Under the pieces are notes generated by a model. The model saw only the letters and a program-made list of their open reading frames with translations. It was not told the DNA's origin and searched no databases. Source: Anaspis maculata (Eukaryota > Arthropoda > Insecta > Coleoptera > Scraptiidae). From it: 64,000 bases of DNA. Position numbers and translations under genes: made by a program. Position 1 is the first letter of the stretch, and each line of letters starts with the position of its first letter. Below, piece after piece: positions 55,981 to 64,000 of this stretch. The stretch is taken from assembly GCA_949128115.1 (NCBI GenBank), contig OX421962.1:11917262-11981261 (forward strand), in the 5' to 3' direction.

Positions 55981-57003
55981 ATGCCGCGTTTAAGTCCGGA
56001 TGAATTCGCCATCATGGCACGAATGCGAGAGAGGGGCGACACCATCGACAACATTGCGGCACTTTTTAGGACCTTCTCTAGGTCCATAAGTCGTGCAATT
56101 CGACGTCTGGCAGCTGGAGACATTAATTACCGTCGTGGAGGAAGAACTCGGAAAACAACCGCTGCGCAGGATCGCTTTGTTCGAAGGGCGATCCAGAGAA
56201 AACCGACCACTACTGCAAGTGCCATCAACAACGTGTTGAGGGCCACGACGGGGATCCAGCTGTCAAACCAAACTGTCAGACGAAGATTGCACGACTCTGG
56301 GCTAAGAGCGAGAAGAAGAGCCTCATGCCCTTTAATGAACCGACGTCATCGCGCCGGCGCCGTGCGTCTCCAATGGGCTAGGGACCACCAGAACTGGGGA
56401 ATAGCTGAATGGGGTAGATGTTTGTTTACGGATGAAAGTAAGTTCAATTTGTTCCATTCGGATGGGCGTGTTTTGGTGTGGAGAAGAAGAAATGAAAGAT
56501 TTTTGGAAGAGCACATGGAGGCGAGAGTGGCGTTTGGAGGTGGAGGAGTGACTGTTTGGGGTGGAATCACGATGACAGGAAAGAGTGAGTTGGTGGTGTT
56601 GAGAGGACAGAGCATGAATGGAGAGAGATATCGAGATTTGTGTATTAGGGATATTGTGGTCCCCTACGCGCAAAACTTCGGTGATGGATTCATTCTGGTT
56701 GACGACAACGCGAGACCACATCGTGCACGTATTGTCACCGAATTTTTGAGGGATCACAATATTGAGCGAATGGATTGGCCACCCTTGTCTCCTGATATGA
56801 ATGTGATTGAGCATGTATGGAGTAGAATGAAGAGAAATATGAAAGAAAGGGAAGGACAAATTGAAAATTTTGATGACTTGGCGGATGCGATTCAGGTTGA
56901 ATGGGATGCTATTCCTCAGGAGTTTTTGCGAAACCTGGTGGAGAGTATGCCTCGAAGGGTTGCGGCTCTCATTAGAGCTAGAGGAGGTCCCACCAAATAC
57001 TGA
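55981..57003 (+). CDS. Tc1-type DD34E transposase
   Basis: An open frame of 340 codons from ATG at 55,981 (MPRLSPDEFAIMARMRERG) to TGA at 57,001-57,003; an upstream GTG at 55,960 is less likely. The N-terminus has two helix-turn-helix-type regions (residues ~5-45, and ~60-105 with TTTASAINNVLR). The basic GRTRK-like stretch between them resembles a GRPR AT-hook. The catalytic triad is complete: FTDESKF (Asp151), LVDDNARPHR (Asp242) and NVIEHVW (Glu277), with 34 residues between the last two. VWGGI and PPLSPDMNVIEH are family hallmarks. It cuts at transposon ends and inserts at TA. At ~340 residues it has the usual length, with no stop or frameshift, so it may still be functional. It is embedded between the ~1.6-kb inverted arms. 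Confidence 0.93.
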   Translation: MPRLSPDEFAIMARMRERGDTIDNIAALFRTFSRSISRAIRRLAAGDINYRRGGRTRKTTAAQDRFVRRAIQRKPTTTASAINNVLRATTGIQLSNQTVRRRLHDSGLRARRRASCPLMNRRHRAGAVRLQWARDHQNWGIAEWGRCLFTDESKFNLFHSDGRVLVWRRRNERFLEEHMEARVAFGGGGVTVWGGITMTGKSELVVLRGQSMNGERYRDLCIRDIVVPYAQNFGDGFILVDDNARPHRARIVTEFLRDHNIERMDWPPLSPDMNVIEHVWSRMKRNMKEREGQIENFDDLADAIQVEWDAIPQEFLRNLVESMPRRVAALIRARGGPTKY

Positions 57004-57599
57004 TGAAGATGAACTTATGTGAGTGATTCAAGGATATTTTCATATCCCTCGTGTCTAACGGTGTTTCCTTTTTTAGTCGCAGCCGAAGAGTATTTTGCGG
57101 AGAGACCCGAAGGCAGTTCCTAGTTACACTTTTACTTGGTTTGAGGTGACTAGTGACGTGGCGCACTAACCGAGGAAGAACGAGTGCTTTACGTGTCCTC
57201 CGAGACACGAAGACAAGCGAGTTGGCTATTTTTGCGTGAGACTCTAGGCGCGGGCGTATCTCCAACTTGAAATTAAGTCCATAGTTCCGGCTACGCTTGC
57301 TCTATAGGTAAACCGCAGTGGAAGTCTGGTGTACACAATGGTGGCGGTCAATGGAAATCACATGGAAGTCAGTAGAAGTTACGTGGAAATCAGTGGAAGT
57401 CTTGTCTACAAAATTTTTGCTGTCTTTGACCGCGCCGAGTTTGAAAGCAACTGAAAGTTAAAACTGGGCTGTACCAATTTTTTTCGCTACTGATAGTATA
57501 ACTCTATCGATTTTATGGAAACATTGTTTTCAATTGTAAACATTTTGTCACAATAAAGAAAAACTCCATCCGAAGTTATGAACTTGATTCTTTCTTTCA

Positions 57600-58670
57600 A
57601 ATGGTAACATTTGTTCAAAATCAATTTTAATTGCCAAAATTGCATTCAGAACAGACGAAACCATAAGAAATGATACCAAACACTTAAACAAAAACATTTC
57701 CATCCCTTAAGTAAGGGTAGCTATGAATCACACCCCCACTTTGTTGCAGAATGCGTCACCGTATGCGATTGAACGTCAAATAAGAAAGTAGCCTCTAGGT
57801 CTTCTCGTTATCAAGTTATCAATTTTCAATTTTTTTAAAACAACCCTTAACAAACATTATCAGAGGGTTTCATATGGTTAATGTTGTAAATCTGATGTGA
57901 TACAGTGCTATTCTATCTCCAGCTCCAGCAGGCTACATTCTTACTCGGTCCGCAGGGGCTTTAGGCACTGACCGTAGATAATCATTTTAGGGGTGAGTAA
58001 AGAAAATGTTTTTCATGGGACAGTTTTTCAAGTGAAAGTATCAATTGTTGTCAAATTTGCCTCGATAATATGGCCAGTTGTAACGTTAATTGTCGAAAAG
58101 TGTAGATTGAGGAAAAAATGGCATAACTTTTTTTTAAACAGAAATAGGGGGATGAATCGAAAACCTTTTCGAGAGAATACATCATTCTTCATATTTTTGG
58201 TGTTGGTATCCACAAAAAAAATTTCTTGGCAAAATGGGGGTTAGCGAAACTTTCAAAACTTTTGCATTGCTTTATTTGACACCCTGTAGAAATTTTATTG
58301 GGCTTTCTCAATATCCGCAAAACTTGGATCCGATAGCCAAAGAATGAGGCTATCCACCAGTTCAAACAGATCCAAAATCGCGCGAAAGATTCCAAAGCTG
58401 TCAAGTTTTGAAAAACTATACAAATATCGACATAGACACTTATTTTGTTGACCACTTTAAATACCGATTTAGACGACTCTACCTCTTTTGGTTTATGAGT
58501 TACCATTTTTCCTTCTTCTTTTTCCTTCTTCACCCTGTACAGAGAGCCTGCACGTCTGCTGCTGATGTCTACACTTCTGAATTGGAAGATTATAGTTCAT
58601 GGAACAACTATACCAACTGGCATGTTTTAACCCTAAAATGCAGGGTGGTTTTCCTTAACGTCCGGACTAT
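57600..58670. repeat. Right inverted arm, inner part
   Basis: Reverse-complement match of the left arm's 53,025-53,220 plus 54,981-55,840. Mirrored frames (55,194-55,445 minus and 57,993-58,244 plus; 54,983-55,249 plus and 58,189-58,533 minus) are consequences of the inversion, not genes. It continues beyond the IS630-like insertion at 59,991-60,515. Confidence 0.8.
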
Positions 58671-59990
58671 AAGAAAAATTCCATAGCCGGAAATTTTTTT
58701 TGACAATCAAATCGAGTCTATACCTTTACAAGTTCAAATTGGGACGAAACACATTCAAATTGGGAATAAACACGTTCAAATTGGCACTAGAAAGTTTTGC
58801 AACGATTAAACACGTTCAAATTGGAAATAATCAATTTCAAATTGAGATTAGACACTTTCAAATTAGAAATAATCGATTTCAAATTGGGAATCAATATTGT
58901 GGAATCATTCAAACACATTCAAATTGAGATCAGACAAAATCAGGTTGAGAATAATCAATTTCAAACTAAGAATAAATCCAGTTTATTAGGTCAAACAATA
59001 ATTCAACAAAAAAGTTCTTTGTACCCTTGTCCCCTTGGTACATTTGTGTTCTTCGTACCCTTTTTAGAACGACCTTGTCTTTTTGATATAAATAAATTGG
59101 AGTTTGTTCCATCCATGTATATAATTGGGATGTTATCGCCTTGATAGTTCAAAAGCTGCTGAACATATTCGCGTCTTTTTATCTTGTTTTCTTCGCTGTT
59201 AGTTCTCCCCGGTTCTCGTCGAATATCTTTTAAAGTGGACATAAGGCCATCTGAATGTTTTCTCAAACATTCGGTCGAAACCACCAAATGCTGGTCTTCT
59301 TCAAATTTTTTTTTTAATTCGTCCAAGGTGAGTCTCGGATTGTCTTCAATATACCGAGTCATCAAAGCGTGGTGCTCTTCGCCGATCTTTGTTCTTCGTT
59401 TTCTTCCACGTTGCAGTTGAATAGCGTCTTGAGTTTTCACCCATCGGTATGCCGTACTTTTTGTCACCCCCAGTGTATTGGTCAGCCTCCTCCAATCCCC
59501 ATTATCGTTGAAGACGACACAAATTTGCTTCTTAATGTTGTCGGCTTCGGCTTTCTCCATATAAGGCATCGCACATGATTATTGCAAGGAGTTGTTTATT
59601 GTAGTTTTTTTTTCTGACAACAATATTGAAAAATTATGGAGTTAGCCTACTCTACAAGAATGCCCACCTATTTTCCCAATTTGAAGCTGTTTATTCTCAA
59701 TTTGAAATTGATTATGCCCAATTTGAATTCGTTTAAGCGCTGCAAAACTTTCTGGTTCCAATTTGAATATGTTAATTGCCAATTTGAAAGTGATGATTCT
59801 CAATTTGAAATTGATTATTCTCAATTGGACTGTGTTTAATCATTGTAGCATTTTTTAGTGCCAATTTGAATGTGTTTATTCTTAATTTGAAAGTGATTCG
59901 TCTCAATTTGAAGTTGTAAAGGTATAATTTTGGTTTCGCTCTCGATTTTGTCATGAAAAAAAATTGTCAGCTCTGAAATTTTTTTCCCAA
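58671..59990 (-). mobile_element. IS630-like transposon with tandem TTCAAATTG iterons at both ends
   Basis: Absent from the corresponding point of the left arm. The inverted ends are AGAAAAATTCC...AAATTTTTTTTGACAATC on the left and a matching sequence on the right. Inside them come ~21-bp repeats, TTCAAATTG(G/A)GA(A/C)..., about eleven at 58,728-58,950 and about ten in inverted orientation at 59,675-59,920. A truncated transposase lies between (59,003-59,569). TA target duplication is expected; at the left edge the sequence reads ACTATA. Confidence 0.75.
59003..59569 (-). pseudogene. Truncated IS630/Tc1-like transposase
   Basis: A 188-residue frame. The N-terminus contains a helix-turn-helix typical of the family (WRRLTNTLGVTKSTAYRWVK), followed by a basic linker RGRKRRTK and the RISA-like region DNPRLTLDELKKKF. 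It ends just after the first catalytic Asp in YMDGTNSNLF (usually DETN, here Glu to Gly) and the QGRSKKGT segment. The rest of the catalytic domain, with the second Asp and the Glu, is gone and the frame runs into the iteron array. The element is thus non-autonomous. Confidence 0.85.
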
Positions 59991-60517
59991 CCAAGCCCTT
60001 CCATTCAACAGACAAGCCAAAAAATGAATTTTAATGAATTCGATCAAACAATGAGTCGATTATGTCCGGTCGAAAATGGGAACTCATCCACAAATTTTAC
60101 TTTTAATTTTATTGTCGAAACGGTTCAGGTGTGCCATCTAAATTGAAGAGTGATTCTTGAAGGTTTTTTCCTTAGCTTTTTGAGTCCGATAGCAGTTTTT
60201 TAGAGAAGCGGTCAGAAAATGTTCTTTTTGATAAAACAAAAAAGGGGCACCTTTTTTCTAGCCCGGCCCTGGATTTTGACTTACCCGGTATGGCTTCGGG
60301 ATGAGTTCCAACAGAGAAATATTACTGGTGAATTTCAACAAAATACCTTCGGCCGTTTCAGAAATATCGCTTTTCAAAGTTTCATACGAAACACACAAAA
60401 CACCCTGTATCTTCGTAACCATCGGAGAAAATAAAATTTCTTCAGTGGATCCTGACTAGCCTCGAAGTCCTCTATCTCCCATCAGCCTATGTAAGGTCAC
60501 TCATGAATCACCCTGTA

Positions 60518-61019
60518 TATGAAGCTTAGAGAATATTTCTTCGACTCTTGGCAATGGGTACATCACGTCTACTAGATATTCATTCACTGTGCTCTTGTAG
60601 TCACAACATAATCTCAGCGTACCATCAGTTTTCAAAATTGGAACCAGTGGGGTTCCCCACGCACTGGATTCAATCGGACTCAGAACTCCCTCCTTAATCA
60701 AACGGTCCAATTCTCTATCCATTGGTTCTCCGAATGCCAAAGGTACCGTTCTTGGTTCACAAAAAATGGGTTTTGCGTTCTGCTTCAATTCCAAAGATAT
60801 CTTCGCATATTTATAACAGCCTAGCTCGCCGTTAAAAACTTGTGAAAACTGTTTAATTACCTTTTCTAGGCTCAGACCTTCAGTGATTTTATTCACAGCT
60901 TGGAATCCAACTTTAAAAGATTCCAACCAATCTCTGCCCAATAGTGATGGACCGCCTTTCTCTATGACACAAAATTTGATTCTTTTCTCTTTGCCTTTGT
61001 AAATCACATCATGTCCCAC
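60518..61019 (-). pseudogene. 5' part of second gypsy-type pol (protease end, RT N-terminus)
   Basis: The frame reads GGPSLLGRDWLESFKVGF (protease end, LLGRDWL), QFSQVFNGELGCYK, then the RT fingers: GVLSPIESSAWGTPLVPI, DGTLRLCCDYKSTVNEYL and YPLPRVEEIFSKLH. It is cut by the composite Tc1 element at 60,517 and goes on at 51,954 with YFPKIDL. The catalytic Asp of protease and gag should lie upstream (>61,019) but are not recognisable; a GCCCTGTATA end at 61,044 suggests another insertion there. Confidence 0.85.
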
Positions 61020-62840
61020 GCATCCTTAAGGTTTTATAGGATGCCCTGTATAAATTTTCAAGGTTATCACGTTGTTGACTAGTGGATGCTTACTAAAAAA
61101 AAATCTGTTGCGGGGCGACACAAAACTTTCCCGGCGGTATCCAGGGACGTCAGTAATGATTTTGATCTAAGCGTCCCTTCGGTAAAGTGGGACATAATGG
61201 AGAAGTTGATTGGAAAAGTTCCAGTGAGTTGAGCGTTTAGCGAGCATCCTGCATCCATTGTTGGGCCGACAGAACCAGTGACAGATTCAGGTTTCCACGA
61301 TGATGAAATATTTCGAAAGGTAGAACTAGGAAGCTAACTGTTGTGATATCTCAAGAATGCAATGCTAGTTCCTTATTAAAATTTTTGTTCCTACTTTAGA
61401 CATGATGATGAAATAGCACAAACTTGACTGAGAACTTTCTGCATCTGTGTGTAGAATTTCAACTCTATATCTTCAATTTAGAGCTTGGGCAGACAAGCCC
61501 AGACCCAATGTGCCATCTGAGGGCTTCCAAACTAAATCATCTACCCAAAGTCTAATCAGGTCATTCCAGGCTGAACTTATGCTTTCGTACCTGATTTCGA
61601 TTTAATCCGATCAACAATTTTGTAGTTATCGTGGCAGAACCGTATAATTTGCGCGATCGCATTATGAAGTACGTACAAGGTGATGATATAATTCAAAAGG
61701 TAGAACTAGAGGTAGTTAACTGTTGTGATATCTCAAGAATGCAATGCTAGTTCCACACAAGGGGGTTTACGCGGCCCCAAACAACACTTGAACACACAAT
61801 CAATCGGGGCGCACTGTTGCCTTTAATGATGCAACCTAAATTATTGTTTGAAAAATAACTGGTGAAAATCAGTCGCGGATTGAAAACCTGGGGCAGAGTT
61901 CTAATTAATTGCAATTCAGGGCCCCCAAGTGGTGACCTGTGAAATGAGACTTCGAGCCCATCAAGAAGTTGAGTCCGAACCACACCTGAAGGCACGATAG
62001 TTCTGAAAACTAAAAAAAAGAGGGGGGCTCAGTGGGGCTTCAAGAGACACCCGTAGACACCAGGAGCCTAAAGGGCCTCAACGAACCCAAGAAGACACAA
62101 GGCCGCAGTTTTGGCCTGAAACGGCAAAATCTGATGGACACAGATAGGGGCCCCATCAGGGTCTTGAACGGCAGACACCATGGGGATGGGGCCCTGGTAC
62201 CGAATCAAATAAGGGAACTGCACACATTACAGTTTGTACATATACGTCAATGGAATGGGCATACTGAAGTTGCTAAAGCTACAGAAAACACAAGGGGGTT
62301 TACGGAGCCCCAAACAACACAAAGGATCGGTTCGCACTGTTGCCTCAAATGATGCAAGAAGATACTAAAGAAAACACCGAGAACCTGCCGAGAACAGCGT
62401 TCATGTTGTCACTTTGACATTGATACAATTCGTAACAAAAACGTAGTTACCTACCGGTTTGGTTGCCATGTTGCTAAAAAAATTGAACAGGCCAAAAATC
62501 GAGGAACAGGCAAGCCCGGCTGAATTCGGCCAGGCCAAACTTTGAAAATTCATAGCGCTTGTCCGGAAAACGGTGGGAAACTCCAACTTCAGCATTAGTT
62601 TGATTCTTTGGTAATGTTGCTTCCTGCCGGGTTTGGTTCACATCGAGGTTCACATCTGTCCTATAGATTTTGAATAATTAAATGGCAAAGTTCCAGACTT
62701 TGATATTTTTTATAATTTGACAGGTAACAGGTAGGAAAATACTTTTAACTGTTCTGAATACAGTTCTTCAAGGGCTTTCAAATGACATATCGCTAGTTAA
62801 GTTCCGTGAGATGTAGCTTCTGTCATTTGCTGATAGTGAC
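61020..62840. repeat. Dispersed repeats including GGGCCCC-type array
   Basis: No gene supported. Internal duplications: a GTAGAACTAG...GAATGCAATGCTAGTTCC block at ~61,319-61,373 and 61,696-61,753, and an ACAAGGGGGTTTACG(C/G)(G)...CCCAAACAACAC block at 61,755-61,830 and 62,291-62,358. Between the latter, 62,020-62,230 carries phrases (GGGGCTTCAAG, AGGGCCTCAACG, AAGACACAAGG, GGGGCCCCATCAGGG) that are the reverse complement of the array type at 8,480-9,770. Confidence 0.6.
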
Positions 62841-62849
62841 ACTTCTGTT

Positions 62850-63150
62850 TGACAAATGACAGCCAAAAACTAATCCGGTCATTCCAGGGCGAAACCATGT
62901 CTGCATATCAAATTTTAAATCGATCAGATAAACGGTTCGGCAGTTATCGTGGAAGATCACACACACACATACACACACACACACACACCCACAGACAGAC
63001 ATCTTCTGGAAGTCGTCTTAATCGACTTGGGGGACCTCAAAATGGATATATCCGGTGGAATCTCAAAACTTTTTTTCTGCACCATTACAATACTTTCCCT
63101 TCATGTTGGTGGGGCCGGGAAAGTAAAATTCTCGTAAGTTTCTGGGCTTA
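62850..63150 (+). repeat. Dispersed repeat with (AC)n tract
   Basis: TCATTCCAGGGCGAAACCATG...AGTTATCGTGG at 62,879-62,952 has a relative at 61,561-61,643. It is followed by an interrupted (AC)n at 62,958-62,988 and an AGACAGACATCT phrase. This looks like the 3' end of a dispersed element with a microsatellite tail. The 100-residue frame over it is not a gene. Confidence 0.5.
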
Positions 63151-64000
63151 ATAAATAAATAAATAAATAAATACTTTATTTCCAAAAGGTGTTACACCCT
63201 ATGCGAAGGGAAAAATATAAAAAACAATACTCATATTTTACAAAAAAAAAGAGGAGGACAGAAAATAGCAGATAAATTAAAATGAGGTACATTCTGCAAA
63301 ACATGTCAGCGCATCCATCACCGCCCAACATCAATGCCGTGTGAGTCGTGAATGCTAGAAACAATAAAACGTAAAGAATGAAAATTGATATCGCACTGTC
63401 GGGCAACCTTATTGAATTCACAGCATAAGATTGAGACGGGAGAGTTGAAAAGGAGGTTGGTTCTGGAGGCTGGTTGTGGAGGCCTGGTTATAAAAAGTGA
63501 CGCACTGCCTGGAGTTGGCACGTGGAACATAAAAATTAATTTTTGACAATAGATATGAACAGTCCATTTTATTGTGCAAGATGTTATGTAATAACTTAAT
63601 GGCCAAAATAGAGCGGCGAGTTTCCAAGGAAACAAAGCCAAATCTAGACAACAGCAGACTGTATTCAATACCCCTCGCAGGATAGACGCCATCAAACAAG
63701 AAGCACAGGAACTTCAAAAACCGTCGCTGGACCCGCTCAATACAATGAATATGGACTTTATAGTAAGGGTACCAAATGATCGAACCGTACTCCAATCGGG
63801 ATCGAATCAAAGCAAAATACAGTTTCTTCAGAGACTCACTGTTGGTAAATTCCCGGCAATTCCTGTAAATCATTCCATACATTTTGTAAGACTTACTGAC
63901 AATCTCAGCTCTGTGATTTGAAAAGTCTAGTTTTGGATCAAAAATGATGCCCAAATCCTTCACAGACTCGGCGTGTTCCAAAGTTATACCACTGATGTTA
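63151..64000 (-). pseudogene. Non-LTR retrotransposon, RT C-terminus and 3' end
   Basis: On the minus strand, entering from beyond the window edge, the frame reads VKDLGIIFDPKLDFSNHR, then SLKKLYFALIRSRLEYGSI, IERVQRRFLKFLCF and later NFYVPRANSRQ. These are conserved phrases following the RT catalytic core in jockey/RTE-type elements (DLG...F..H, LVRSxLEYxS, VQ..FLR). A frame change near 63,420 leads to the decayed end. The element ends in AATAAAG followed by (TATT)n at 63,151-63,175, a simple-repeat tail typical of non-LTR elements. The 5' part is outside the window. Confidence 0.85.

Larger units (their letters stand above)
51955..60515. mobile_element. 8.56-kb composite Tc1/mariner-type element with modular long inverted arms
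   Basis: The ends are CAGGGTGATTCATGAGTGAC and its reverse complement, flanked by TA (51,953-51,954 and 60,516-60,517). The gypsy RT frame continues across the two flanks (VEEIFSKLH right, YFPKIDL left). The left arm spans 51,955 to ~55,840 and the right arm ~57,600 to 60,515. After subtracting later insertions each arm is ~1.6 kb. Within an arm, CAGGGTG or CACCCTG recurs as a module boundary (51,955; 52,070; 53,138; 55,154 on the left; 60,402; 58,645; 58,532; 58,282 on the right). A Tc1-type transposase gene sits in the centre. The structure suggests repeated self-insertion near the ends or accretion of related MITEs. Confidence 0.85.

Noticed and set aside
56332..56859. 175-residue minus-strand frame over the Tc1 transposase
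   Set aside because: It is the shadow of the plus-strand transposase, whose DDE motifs are decisive.
54983..58533. Frames of 83-114 residues mirrored on both sides of the transposase
   Set aside because: They are inverted-arm sequence read twice; no domain, and they contain the CAGGGTG module boundary.
62849..63151. His/Thr-rich 100-residue frame
   Set aside because: It is produced by the (AC)n microsatellite and its flanks.

Overview
This is a repeat-rich, non-viral eukaryotic window, almost certainly from an arthropod and probably an insect. Open reading frames are short and broken, spliceosomal introns and AATAAA signals are present, and decayed Ty3/gypsy-type retroelements, Tc1/mariner-type transposons, tRNA-derived SINEs, satellite monomers and MITEs are stacked inside one another. 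I cannot name the species. The only host gene I can support is the 3' end of timeless/timeout (three terminal exons, + strand, 22,764-24,080, polyadenylation signal at 24,227). Its C-terminal Timeless-like block is recognisable. The preceding exon is not visible, so much or all of 1-22,763 may be one TE-filled intron.

Layout. 1-7,424: two copies of a ~1.2-kb repeat flanking a gag fragment (-) and a pol fragment (+). 7,425-11,044: an old gypsy-type element (-) split in its pol region by a 2.0-kb DNA transposon (8,228-10,228, 8-bp target duplication) built mostly of degenerate tandem arrays. 12,945-16,960: pol debris, including four copies of the same reverse-transcriptase (RT) core in a row. 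19,060-22,290: ~427-bp tandem monomers, possibly the 5' promoter monomers of a non-LTR element, interrupted by a palindromic TA-flanked MITE. 22,764-24,232: timeout 3' end. 24,743-25,096: a SINE. 25,170-27,182: an LTR plus an internally deleted gypsy pol (-). 27,330-28,259 and 39,178-39,580: another decayed gypsy pol (+), interrupted by the most striking feature, a 10.9-kb palindrome.

The palindrome (28,260-39,177) has two ~5.2-kb almost identical inverted arms, a ~0.5-kb loop, AGTAGG...CCTACT termini and a perfect 6-bp target duplication (AACACG). A 6-bp duplication with AG/CT ends recalls Polinton/Maverick elements, but I see no Polinton core protein. I regard it as an unclassified giant foldback transposon.

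39,825-44,880: a nearly complete gypsy-type retrotransposon (-) with LTRs, primer-binding site, an intact gag-protease frame and a damaged pol. Its 5' LTR carries two nested insertions. 44,880-48,340: mostly unassigned DNA, including a GC-rich tract and an AT-rich repeat region. 48,438-61,019: a second gypsy-type pol (-), broken by a possible solo LTR and by an 8.56-kb TA-flanked composite Tc1-type element (51,955-60,515). That composite encodes an intact-looking DD34E transposase between ~1.6-kb inverted arms made of successive modules bounded by CAGGGTG/CACCCTG. Two further inverted-repeat elements and an IS630-like transposon sit inside the arms. 61,020-63,150: dispersed repeats and an (AC)n tract. 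63,151-64,000: the 3' end of a non-LTR retrotransposon (-).

The insertions give a relative order. The gypsy-type pol copies are oldest; the palindrome, the satellite-bearing element and the composite Tc1 element entered them later; hAT-like and IS630-like elements came last. All calls come from reading sequence and translations by eye; no database search was run.
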